NCBI GenBank assembly: GCA_963763855.1
Contig: CAVXPU010000005.1
Span: 1,302,001 to 1,366,000 of the forward strand
From: JAIBCC01 sp963763855
GTDB taxonomy: Bacteria > Acidobacteriota > Blastocatellia > Pyrinomonadales > Pyrinomonadaceae
Length of the DNA: 64,000 bases
Direction of reading: 5' to 3'
Part shown: piece by piece, positions 8,251 through 16,240 of the stretch
Layout: each line of letters opens with the position of its first letter
Numbering within the stretch: the first letter of the stretch is position 1
Made by a program: the position numbers and the translations under genes
Notes under the pieces: generated by a model
Databases searched by the model: none
Told to the model about the DNA's origin: nothing
The model's input: the letters and a program-made list of their open reading frames with translations, nothing else

Positions 8251-9717
8251 CTACTTCTTAAGCTTCTCTAAAATCGTTTTCGAAGCTTGTTGAATCTGCG
8301 GAGTCATCACATCGTCGCCGTCTTTTTCTGTTTTGCTTTTTGTAACTGCCTGTGAAAGCACAGTTTTATCCATCGTTACTACCTTGTAATCAAGCGTAAA
8401 TTCATCTTTCGCTTTGGCGTTTTTCTCCATAGTTTTTCCCATCACTTGGCTGGCAATGGTTGACGCAATCATTCCGCCAATACCCGGAACCAGCATTCCG
8501 CCGGCTGAAATAACACCCATCAGAACCATAGATTTGAACATCCCGCCGCCACCCCGTTTTTGGGTGATATTCGCGTAAAAAATATAGTCGCAACCCTTTT
8601 CCTTGCATTCATTTTCCGGGAAATCGGTTTCCAATTGAAATGCCTCCACATTTTCAGATTTCAGAGATTCGACCAATGAATTAGTAACTGCAGACCCAAT
8701 ATCCGAACCTGCTTCCGGATCTTTTTTGCTTTCTGGAGTGGTAACTTTCGGTTTGGCAATTCCAATTCTAATCATCCCCGATTTCTTGTCACTCAATGGC
8801 TGTTTTTCGATTCCAGCGGCTGGCATCGCGAAAGTTGAGGGAACGGAAGATGAAGAATCAAACGTCGGATCCGCAATCGTCGAATTTGTCTGAGCAGAAG
8901 AATCATCCGCCGAATCGTCTTCAACTTCCTTGAGAGTATTGGCGGCTTTGTAATTGGTCGGCGGCTCAAACAGGGAATCGGCAATGGGAGTTTTCAAAAT
9001 TTCAGTCGCTTCTTCTTCCATAATTATCGTCATTCCCTCAATCGTAATTTTCTTTACTTCCTTCAAGGCAACTCCGGTAATGCCGCCCTTCATTTGAAAA
9101 TCAACGTCGTCAAAACAGTTTTTATCCATCTTGAATTCGCTCATATTTCGTTTGATCGGGCAGGAAAATTCAGGAACGTCCGCATACCAACCTTCAATTT
9201 CGATCTGCATTTTGTCCTTCATACAAGCATTTTTCGATGGCGTGAAAGTAATGATTTCTTTCAAATGACGGGCATCGTAGCCGAATAATTTCGCACGCTC
9301 GCCTGTATCGGTAACGCTTCCCGTAACAGTAACGTATCCACCTTTGCGAGAGTTTTTGACGCTAGCCGAAGTTGGGGCTGCCATTGGGTCAAGAAAATAT
9401 TTCTTCTTTTTGTTGCTAAACGAAATCGTGCGTTGTTTATCGCATTGAACGATATTGGTAAATATCATAGGACCTTTACCATCACTGGATTTAACACTCA
9501 TATCAGTCCGCATCCGCGAACCTTTGATAAAAACCGTTGACTTTCGATTTTCCATACTATCCATCGGATTCTTCATTCCAGGCGGCATTGCCGGCATCTC
9601 AGGCATTCCGGGCATTTTCATCGAACTTTTTTTCTTGATCGTCAGATTCGTCTGGGCAAAATTTATCGATACGCAAAATGTTAAAAATAATATGCTTAAA
9701 GCTGATTTGAATTTCAT
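8251..9717 (-). CDS. Secreted DUF4412-like protein, copy 1
   Basis: Exported protein of 488 residues. The ATG at 9717 has a GGAGG site just upstream and leads into a signal peptide (MKFKSALSILFLTFCVSINFAQ); an earlier in-frame start is less likely. A methionine/proline-rich segment (MKMPGMPEMPAMPPGMK) precedes a DUF4412-like region with RMRTDMSVK, IVQCDKQRTISF and KKKYFLDP. Near the C-terminus a glycine-rich hydrophobic stretch (GVISAGGMLVPGIGGMIAS) could insert in a membrane. It is paralogous throughout to the protein at 23336-24607. It is divergent from the ECF sigma gene at 9834, with the shared promoter-like motif at 9803-9824 between them. Envelope stress or signal sensing is possible but not shown. 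Confidence 0.75.
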   Translation of the reverse strand: MKFKSALSILFLTFCVSINFAQTNLTIKKKSSMKMPGMPEMPAMPPGMKNPMDSMENRKSTVFIKGSRMRTDMSVKSSDGKGPMIFTNIVQCDKQRTISFSNKKKKYFLDPMAAPTSASVKNSRKGGYVTVTGSVTDTGERAKLFGYDARHLKEIITFTPSKNACMKDKMQIEIEGWYADVPEFSCPIKRNMSEFKMDKNCFDDVDFQMKGGITGVALKEVKKITIEGMTIIMEEEATEILKTPIADSLFEPPTNYKAANTLKEVEDDSADDSSAQTNSTIADPTFDSSSSVPSTFAMPAAGIEKQPLSDKKSGMIRIGIAKPKVTTPESKKDPEAGSDIGSAVTNSLVESLKSENVEAFQLETDFPENECKEKGCDYIFYANITQKRGGGGMFKSMVLMGVISAGGMLVPGIGGMIASTIASQVMGKTMEKNAKAKDEFTLDYKVVTMDKTVLSQAVTKSKTEKDGDDVMTPQIQQASKTILEKLKK

Positions 9718-9802
9718 AAAACCTCCAAATTTGAAAAACTCTGATACTTGCAAAATGCGACACATATACTTTCTTAAACAAAAGAACCTATAATTATCCG
9801 TC

Positions 9803-9824
9803 TATTTATTTACGCGAAGTTTAT
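9803..9824 (-). promoter_or_regulatory. Shared promoter-like motif, site D
   Basis: TATTTATTTACGCGAAGTTT on the plus strand is a variant of the motif found at 18753, 20933 and 24637. It lies between the divergent secreted-protein gene (8251-9717) and the ECF sigma gene at 9834. Read on the minus strand it gives AAACTTCGCGTAAATAAATA ahead of the secreted-protein gene. It is a candidate ECF promoter or operator. Confidence 0.45.
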
Positions 9825-9833
9825 TTTGGATAA

Positions 9834-10430
9834 GTGCCAAAAAATATGTCCGAAGAGAAAGAGCAAGTTGTTGGCGGTTCTCATGAGGTTACTCGTTTGC
9901 TCAATTCATGGAGCGAAGGAGATTCTGATTCGCTTGAAAAACTGATTCCTCTGATCTATCAATCCTTGCAAAAAATTGCCCATCAGCATCTGCGTCGCGA
10001 AAATGCTCCGATTACGCTGCAAACAACTGCATTAGTGCACGAAGCGTATCTCAAATTAATCCAGCAAAACTCGGTCAGTTGGCAAAATCGTTCTCACTTT
10101 CTGGCGATAGCCTCACAGGCAATGAGACGAATTTTGGTTGATCATGCCCGTCACCAAAACGCCGAAAAACATGGTGGAAAAGGTGAAAAGGTCTCATTGG
10201 AAGAGGTCGATATTGCCTCTATTTCGCCCGATAAGAATTTGCTGGCTTTAGACGAAGCCTTAATTCGTTTGGAAGAGTTTGATTCGCAACAGTGCCGGAT
10301 CGTCGAACTTAGATATTTCGGGGGCTTGAGCGTTGAAGAAACGGCGGAAGTTCTGAAAATTTCTACGCGAACCGTTAAACGTGATTGGGCGATGGCTCGC
10401 GGCTGGCTATATCGTGCATTGACCAAATAA
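9834..10430 (+). CDS. ECF-type sigma factor, copy 1
   Basis: RNA polymerase sigma factor of the ECF group found in planctomycetes and acidobacteria (TIGR02999 / Sigma70_ECF type), 198 residues. Region 2 shows ALVHEAYLKL and MRRILVDHARHQ; region 4 shows CRIVELRYFGGLSVEETAEV followed by the recognition helix STRTVKRDW. The start is either the GTG at 9834 or the ATG at 9846; neither has a strong ribosome site. The STK-TPR gene follows after 52 bases. In several ECF families a neighbouring serine/threonine kinase controls the sigma factor in place of an anti-sigma factor (established for ECF43); that role is inferred here. Confidence 0.9.
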   Translation: MPKNMSEEKEQVVGGSHEVTRLLNSWSEGDSDSLEKLIPLIYQSLQKIAHQHLRRENAPITLQTTALVHEAYLKLIQQNSVSWQNRSHFLAIASQAMRRILVDHARHQNAEKHGGKGEKVSLEEVDIASISPDKNLLALDEALIRLEEFDSQQCRIVELRYFGGLSVEETAEVLKISTRTVKRDWAMARGWLYRALTK

Positions 10431-10482
10431 TTTGGCACTTTTGCCCTAAAATTCTCGCGTTAATTACTGAAAGGAGATTTCA

Positions 10483-13092
10483 ATGATGAGCGATTCAAAA
10501 TGGAACGATGTAAAATTACTTTTTCACGAAGCAATTGATCTCAATCCGAAAGAACGCAAAATCTTTCTTTCACAAAATTGCCAAGATAAAGATTTGCTCC
10601 GCGAAGTTGAAGAACTTCTAATAAGTTCGGAGGCGTCAGGCGATTTCATTGCAGATTCGGCAGTGATCGAGGCTGGATTATTCGCGTCAAATAAATCAAG
10701 AATTGGGGAACAGATAGGCAATTACGAAATTGTCAGGGAAATTGGACGCGGCGGAATGGGTGCGGTTTATCTTGCAGTTCGGGCGGATGACGAATTTAGC
10801 CAACAAGTAGCTTTGAAAATTGTTAAACGCGGGATGGATACAGATTTTATCGTCAATCGTTTTCGCAACGAACGCCAAATACTAGCCTCGCTTAATCATC
10901 CGAACATCGCAAGACTTTTTGAAGGCGGGACGACTGAAGATGATTTACCGTATTTTGTAATGGAATTTGTTGACGGGCAAGATTTGTTTTCCTACTGCAA
11001 TAACGAAAACTCAACGGTCGAAGAAAGGCTGCAAATATTTCGTAGAGTCTGTTCTGCGGTTTCCTATGCCCACCAGAATTTGATAGTTCATCGTGACTTA
11101 AAACCTTCAAACATTTTAGTTACTGCGGACGGAACGCCAAAATTGCTCGATTTTGGTATTGCAAAAATACTAAATCTCGAAAATGAAGCCGAAAACACAA
11201 AAACTACGGGAATCTTTCGACTGCTAACTCCCGAATATGCTTCACCGGAACAAATTCGCGGCGAAAAAATTACGACTGTAAGCGATGTTTATAGTCTGGG
11301 AGTTTTACTTTATCAGCTTTTAACCGGGCAAAGTCCTTATCAAACAAAAAGCTATGATGAGATTATTCACGCCGTTTGCGATACCGATCCGATTGAGCCA
11401 AGTTCGGCTATAAGCCGTTGGGATTTGGTTGAGAAAACTTTGGAAAATGAAAAAATAACAACTGATGTGGTAGGTATAGACAATCCCAAATCCCAAATCC
11501 CAAATCCAAAATCATTAAGGGGTGATTTGGACAACATCATAATTAAAGCTCTCAAGAAAGAGCCCGAACGACGCTACGCCAGCGTTCAGGAATTTTCGGA
11601 AGATATTCGCCGTCATCTAGTTGGATTACCGGTCACGGCGATCGCGGATTCGACATCTTATCGCGTCGGAAAATTTGTCAAACGGCATCGAGCAGGCGTT
11701 TTCGCAGGCGTTTTAATATTCTTTACAATTCTATCTGCAACCGCAATTACAGGCTGGCAGGCATTCGTTGCCGAACGCGAGCGTGCCAAAGCCGAACGAA
11801 GATTTGATGATGTTCGCCAACTCGCCAATACAATTTTGTTTGATCATTACGAACGTATCAAAAATCTTCCTGGAGCCACCGAAGCTCGAGCCAAGTTGGT
11901 CTCGGATGCCATTATTTATCTTGACAAAATTTCAAGCGAAAGCGGAAATAATCCGGATTTACAGCGGGAGCTTGTTGGAGCCTATCGGAAGTTGGGTGCA
12001 ATTCAGGGCAGTACTGTAGAGGGCGGAAACCTGGGGCAATACGTTGCCTCAAGGGAAAATTATCTCAAAGCCGTAGCGATTCAAGAAAACCTCGCCATAA
12101 ATAATAAAGCAACGATTGATGATCAGAGGACTTTGGGAAATTTGTATTTAGAAGTAGGTCTAATATTTGAAAAAAAAGACGAACGACCAATTCAAGCTGA
12201 ATATGTTGAAAAAGGACTAAAAACTTTCCAAACACTGAAGTCTGATAATCCAAATCAATTACAAGGCAAAGCAGATTTTGCGAGAGCAATGTGGCATTGG
12301 GCATATATAGTCAGGCTTAAAGGCGATAATCAGGGTGCTATCAAGATCTATTCGCAAGTGGCGGAGATATACGAAGAGCTTGGGAAAGGGAGTGAATTAC
12401 CGCAGAAATATAAGCGAAGTGCAGCTTTAACATACAAAAATATAGGTTCCATTTATATTCTGGAAAACGACTTTCCGAAATCTTTGGAGTTTTATCAAAA
12501 AGCCTTTGTTTATGATAAAGAAAACGCTGAAATATCTACCGATAATGTTGAATCTCAAATGGATTTGGTCTTTACGCACAATTGCTTGGGTAGTGCCTAT
12601 TTCAACCTTAAGGAAATAGAGAAAGCGATTGCAGAATATAAGATTTCGATTCCGATACTCGAAAAACTTAATAGTCTTGATGCGAAAAATAGATTTATTG
12701 AGAGAACTCTCTTTAACGGTTATTCAAAATTGGGAGAACTCTATCGCGACAATAATGAATTTAGCGAGGCTGAATCGTATTTTCAAAAATGCCAAAAAAT
12801 TCTCAATTCCAAAGAAAGCAAGGAAGTCGGAACTTCCGAGAAAACACATATTGCCGATTACTTTTGGAAATATGGAGAACTTTTTTTAAGGAAGAGTGAT
12901 TTAGAAAAGAATAAGTCTCAAAAACTCAATAATTTGAGGGAAGCAAAAGTAAAATTAGAAGAAGCGGAAAGAATTTACGAAGCCCTCAAATCCGAGAATA
13001 TCCTGGATCCCGCTTATCTGGAAAATCCAGCGAAAATCGCTGAATCTCTCAATAAAGTTGAACGTGAGATCGAATTGAATAGTGAAAAATGA
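10483..13092 (+). CDS. Membrane serine/threonine kinase with TPR repeats, copy 1
   Basis: Hanks-type protein kinase, 869 residues, preceded by an AAGGAG site. An N-terminal helical region (1-75) leads to the kinase domain: GRGGMGAVYLA at 89-98, Lys112, HRDLKPSN with Asp205 and Asn210, DFGIAK with Asp223, and TPEYASPEQ. A 7-nt repeat array (11482-11514) adds NPKSQIPNPKS in the C-lobe just before LRGDLDNI. A single transmembrane helix lies near 404-424. The outer part (about 440-860) is helical, with TPR-like pairs such as KRSAALTYKNIGSIYILEND and SLEFYQKAFVYDKENAE. It likely senses something outside the membrane and acts with the sigma factor upstream. It ends 15 bases from a convergent gene. 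Confidence 0.93.
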   Translation: MMSDSKWNDVKLLFHEAIDLNPKERKIFLSQNCQDKDLLREVEELLISSEASGDFIADSAVIEAGLFASNKSRIGEQIGNYEIVREIGRGGMGAVYLAVRADDEFSQQVALKIVKRGMDTDFIVNRFRNERQILASLNHPNIARLFEGGTTEDDLPYFVMEFVDGQDLFSYCNNENSTVEERLQIFRRVCSAVSYAHQNLIVHRDLKPSNILVTADGTPKLLDFGIAKILNLENEAENTKTTGIFRLLTPEYASPEQIRGEKITTVSDVYSLGVLLYQLLTGQSPYQTKSYDEIIHAVCDTDPIEPSSAISRWDLVEKTLENEKITTDVVGIDNPKSQIPNPKSLRGDLDNIIIKALKKEPERRYASVQEFSEDIRRHLVGLPVTAIADSTSYRVGKFVKRHRAGVFAGVLIFFTILSATAITGWQAFVAERERAKAERRFDDVRQLANTILFDHYERIKNLPGATEARAKLVSDAIIYLDKISSESGNNPDLQRELVGAYRKLGAIQGSTVEGGNLGQYVASRENYLKAVAIQENLAINNKATIDDQRTLGNLYLEVGLIFEKKDERPIQAEYVEKGLKTFQTLKSDNPNQLQGKADFARAMWHWAYIVRLKGDNQGAIKIYSQVAEIYEELGKGSELPQKYKRSAALTYKNIGSIYILENDFPKSLEFYQKAFVYDKENAEISTDNVESQMDLVFTHNCLGSAYFNLKEIEKAIAEYKISIPILEKLNSLDAKNRFIERTLFNGYSKLGELYRDNNEFSEAESYFQKCQKILNSKESKEVGTSEKTHIADYFWKYGELFLRKSDLEKNKSQKLNNLREAKVKLEEAERIYEALKSENILDPAYLENPAKIAESLNKVEREIELNSEK
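11482..11514 (+). repeat. In-frame heptamer array in kinase 1
   Basis: Tandem 7-nt units AATCCCA, AATCCCA, AATCCCA, AATCCAA and a partial fifth. Because 7 is not a multiple of 3, three units cycle through all frames and encode the linker NPKSQIPNPKS. The same sequence type occupies the same kinase loop in kinase 2 and also forms hairpin arms at 49002-49085. Confidence 0.85.
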
Positions 13093-13107
13093 GAGTATTT
13101 AGTCTTG

Positions 13108-13926
13108 TTAATTCACCTGCAAACCATTTTTACTAAATTTCAAACTATCAGGATCAATCTTCATTAAAGTCTGCAAACACGAACCAGCCATTACTCTGTA
13201 AGCATCTAATGTTTCCTTATCGTTGGTTTGTTTTCCATTCATATAGCCTGCCAAAACGATTCCGGAAATATATACCAAAGTGTCGCTTATTTGTTGCTTG
13301 CTTAAATCAGAAGAAGTCGCAAGATTTCCGTCTTCTGTCAGCGAATCAGCCAAGGTCTGATAAACGTTGTCGATCGCTTCCTCGCTTGGTTCGGGCGAAT
13401 CGTGGTAAACCATCAAAGTAGTTCCGATAAAAAATGTAAGTGCCATTGCAACGTCATTTTTTCTGCCTAATTTAGTCGCTTCCACATCATAGGCGGTTTT
13501 TATTGTTTTGAAAATCAAAAGATAAGTATCTTGTTCGGCTTTGTTGGTGCTAAAAGATTTAGCCAATTCACGATCAAATCCCGAATTGACGTTTGGTCTG
13601 AAAGTTAAAACACTACTTTCGATTTGAGCAGGCTCATCAATTACATTTATCGGGCGGTTTTTATTAGTTTTTTGCGATTTCGAGGTTTTCGAGGTTGTCG
13701 TTTTTGCAACTGTCGTCGTCGTACCTTTGCGAACCATTTTTCCTTGAGTGGTTACTTTCGATTTCGTTTTGGGTTGGGAAAGTTTCTTAAAGACATTCGC
13801 ATTTATCAAACCGCCTAAACCCGCGTTTATGGAACTGCCCAATCCACCACCGCCAACCTGTTGGCACAAAACGCTCACTGAAAAGAAAGAGAAACAAAGC
13901 AAAAGTGTTATTGAATTTCGAATCAT
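13108..13926 (-). CDS. Secreted protein, four-helix-like domain (paralogue A)
   Basis: Exported protein of 272 residues. The ATG at 13926 leads into a signal peptide (MIRNSITLLLCFSFFSVSVLCQ). A glycine-rich piece (GGGGLGSSINAGLGGLIN) and a Thr/Lys-rich linker follow. The helical C-terminal domain (about 115-262) has AMALTFFIGTTLMVYHDSPE and KETLDAYRVMAGSCLQTLMK. The same domain opens the adjacent gene at 14078-15610 (AATFLMATAVSVFHESPE; KETIDAIRVIAGSTLLDTFK), so the two are tandem paralogues. It may belong to the DUF6683-type group, from memory only. Function unknown. Confidence 0.65.
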   Translation of the reverse strand: MIRNSITLLLCFSFFSVSVLCQQVGGGGLGSSINAGLGGLINANVFKKLSQPKTKSKVTTQGKMVRKGTTTTVAKTTTSKTSKSQKTNKNRPINVIDEPAQIESSVLTFRPNVNSGFDRELAKSFSTNKAEQDTYLLIFKTIKTAYDVEATKLGRKNDVAMALTFFIGTTLMVYHDSPEPSEEAIDNVYQTLADSLTEDGNLATSSDLSKQQISDTLVYISGIVLAGYMNGKQTNDKETLDAYRVMAGSCLQTLMKIDPDSLKFSKNGLQVN

Positions 13927-14077
13927 GAAAACATAATAATCCGTTTGCCGATAAACCTCAATCAAATTTGAGAAAGGACCAAACGCCCAATTGGGCAATC
14001 GCCTTGATGGGCAAATTTAAGCTGCAAATAATCATAGAGAAGGAGAACCGATACGACCGGGAGTCTCCTCAAAAAAA

Positions 14078-15610
14078 CTACGGTTTCTTAAAGACGGTAT
14101 TTGTAATATTGTTTCGGGTATCGTGCAAGACCAACAAATATCCACCTTTCACCGCAACAATGTGGCTAGCGAATTTTGCAGTTAAACCGTCATCGTGATT
14201 GGTGGCGGTTATTTCCCAATCATTTGTGACGGTAAATTTGCCGTTGTATTCAAGTTTGGCGAATTGAGTGCCGCCAAAATTCGTGTTCGCACTACGGTAG
14301 ATATGTTGATAGGTGCCGTTTGGTCTGAAAACGAAGTCATTTTCGATCGAGATTGCCTTCATTCCCGCATAACTGCCCGTATAGACGTTATAATAATCGG
14401 CAAAGTTGCCGCTCCCGCCTTTCCAATTTCCGATTACATCCTGTGCAGTAACAGGAAATTTGTTGAAGCCCCGCATTTTAGCGATATCTTCCTGTGGGTC
14501 AGGAAACAACTGTTGAAATGTTGCACGATTTGGAGCGATCACGAGATAGTTTCCTCGTGCCAACGTGTCGTTCTGGTTCCAAAGAGCTACATAACACTTT
14601 TTGCCGGATTGCAGGTCAACCGCATCTCCGTGAATCAGGTAGGCATAATACCTGATACTTACAAATTTGTCGGGATTTGCAACATTGAAATACGGAGTAA
14701 CCAATTTACTCCAATAGTAATCGGGGTATTGAGTGTTTTTTGGCATTGCATTGTCGAGTGCCGTATCGGCGTAAAATAATCGGACTTCCGTGCCATTTCG
14801 TTTGACGCTGACGTAATCTTCGGTTGGTGTAGAAACCCAGCCTGTATCGGTAAAATCTGTACTTTGTTTGGCGAAGGTATGACTTCGGGTAGTTGGTTGC
14901 AGACTTGGTGTTGTATTATCTCCGCTCGATTCCGATTTCATCCGCAAACTGTCGCCTTCAAAATAAATTGTGGTTGGATTGATTTTGAAAGTGTCCAAAA
15001 GAGTTGAACCGGCGATAACTCTGATCGCATCAATCGTTTCTTTATTTTTGGTTTGTTTGGCTTCCTCGTAGCTCGCCAAAATCAGTCCACCGTAGCTGAT
15101 GTAGAGATCGTATAAAAACTGTTTGTCTTTATTTGAAGCACTCGCCATTTGGGGAATTTCGTCATATATCGAATTCAGCCCGTGAAAAAGTCTATCCGTT
15201 GCGGCTTTGGACGGTTCGGGGGATTCGTGAAAGACCGACACAGCGGTTGCCATCAAAAAAGTCGCTGCACCGGCAACGTTGTTTTTTTTATCAGCGGCTT
15301 CTGTTTCAAAAAGTTTCTTGACTTCGGTAAAAAGCTGCAGAAAAACGGCTTTCTCGTCAGCGGTTTTGCCCAATTCGTTAGCGATATTTTTAAGATTTTC
15401 CGACGGTGACGGCTTAAAATCAGCATTGTTTGTCCCAGGAACTTTTGCGGGAACTGGTTCATAATCGCTGTCCATCAACATTCGTTTGACCTTTTCGGCG
15501 GATGCGGACTGCATACCCGAAAGGGCTTGAGTCAAGCCTTTGGGTTGAGCCTGAGCGACGCCACAGCTCAACAAAATAAACGACATTGATAAAATTAAAA
15601 GATTTTTCAT
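14078..15610 (-). CDS. Secreted two-domain protein (paralogue B)
   Basis: Exported protein of 510 residues with a signal peptide (MKNLLILSMSFILLSCGVAQAQ). The N-terminal domain (about 70-215) is shared with the downstream gene at 13108-13926 (SVFHESPEPSKAATDRL, YGGLILASYEEAKQTKNKE). A spacer (215-380) resembles part of a lipocalin-like or carbohydrate-contact domain without clear motifs. The C-terminal domain (about 385-510), with DVIGNWKGG, YTGSYAGMKA and NGTYQHIYR, is shared with the end of the 4368-5375 protein. It therefore combines domains found separately elsewhere in the locus. It lies 20 bases after the M23 peptidase gene, probably in one operon. Confidence 0.7.
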   Translation of the reverse strand: MKNLLILSMSFILLSCGVAQAQPKGLTQALSGMQSASAEKVKRMLMDSDYEPVPAKVPGTNNADFKPSPSENLKNIANELGKTADEKAVFLQLFTEVKKLFETEAADKKNNVAGAATFLMATAVSVFHESPEPSKAATDRLFHGLNSIYDEIPQMASASNKDKQFLYDLYISYGGLILASYEEAKQTKNKETIDAIRVIAGSTLLDTFKINPTTIYFEGDSLRMKSESSGDNTTPSLQPTTRSHTFAKQSTDFTDTGWVSTPTEDYVSVKRNGTEVRLFYADTALDNAMPKNTQYPDYYWSKLVTPYFNVANPDKFVSIRYYAYLIHGDAVDLQSGKKCYVALWNQNDTLARGNYLVIAPNRATFQQLFPDPQEDIAKMRGFNKFPVTAQDVIGNWKGGSGNFADYYNVYTGSYAGMKAISIENDFVFRPNGTYQHIYRSANTNFGGTQFAKLEYNGKFTVTNDWEITATNHDDGLTAKFASHIVAVKGGYLLVLHDTRNNITNTVFKKP

Positions 15611-15630
15611 AATTACCTCACTTTTAAAGT

Positions 15631-16134
15631 CTATTTAACTAGCTTGGGAAAATCAGAGAAAATAATATCTACAAGCGGCTGAGCTCCCAGAACTGTTACA
15701 GGGTCACGTCTATTTTGCAAACCAGCTCCTGGATGCTGATCTTTCACTGTTCTAATCTCCAAGTGTAAGTGCGTTTGTGAATGGTGTTGACCGTTGGCAT
15801 TTCCGGTTTGCCCGACAGTGCCAAGTTTAGTGCCTTCTTTTACTTCTATGTTTGATTGGACATTGATTGAATTAAGATGAGCGTAGAACGCATAAAGAGT
15901 TTGATTTTTGTAGGTAAAACTCAAACAGATTTGCTTACCATAGTCCCCCGAATTCGCTATAAACTCAATTTTCCCATCAGCTATAGCATAAACGGGGCTT
16001 CCCCAAATTGCGGCTATGTCCCAACCTTGATGGGGTTTTGGATTTCCTTCTGAATCCGTCCGAACATAGCCAAATGTATTATTCATACTCTTATTCCGAA
16101 TTGTTAAGTAATAACCGTCTATTGGTAAACGCAT
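15631..16134 (-). CDS. M23 family metallopeptidase domain protein
   Basis: Protein of 167 residues made almost entirely of a LytM/M23 domain. Zinc ligands are visible: His35 and Asp39 in PHQGWDIAAIWG, and the HxH pair His122/His124 in THLHLEIR; His86 in FYAHLNS is the usual additional active-site histidine. Such enzymes cut glycine-containing or stem-peptide bonds in peptidoglycan. No signal peptide is present, so export would need another route, or the target is internal. The ATG at 16134 has an AGGAGA site at good spacing. The next gene in the operon is the two-domain secreted protein at 14078-15610. Confidence 0.85.
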   Translation of the reverse strand: MRLPIDGYYLTIRNKSMNNTFGYVRTDSEGNPKPHQGWDIAAIWGSPVYAIADGKIEFIANSGDYGKQICLSFTYKNQTLYAFYAHLNSINVQSNIEVKEGTKLGTVGQTGNANGQHHSQTHLHLEIRTVKDQHPGAGLQNRRDPVTVLGAQPLVDIIFSDFPKLVK

Positions 16135-16240
16135 AATTTTATCTCCTTGTGTCTATGGAAGTTAATCATTAATTTCTCTAAATAGTTATTTTCTGAAATC
16201 AACGGTAAAAATGTTTTGAAAAATTCGTCAAAACTCCTCA

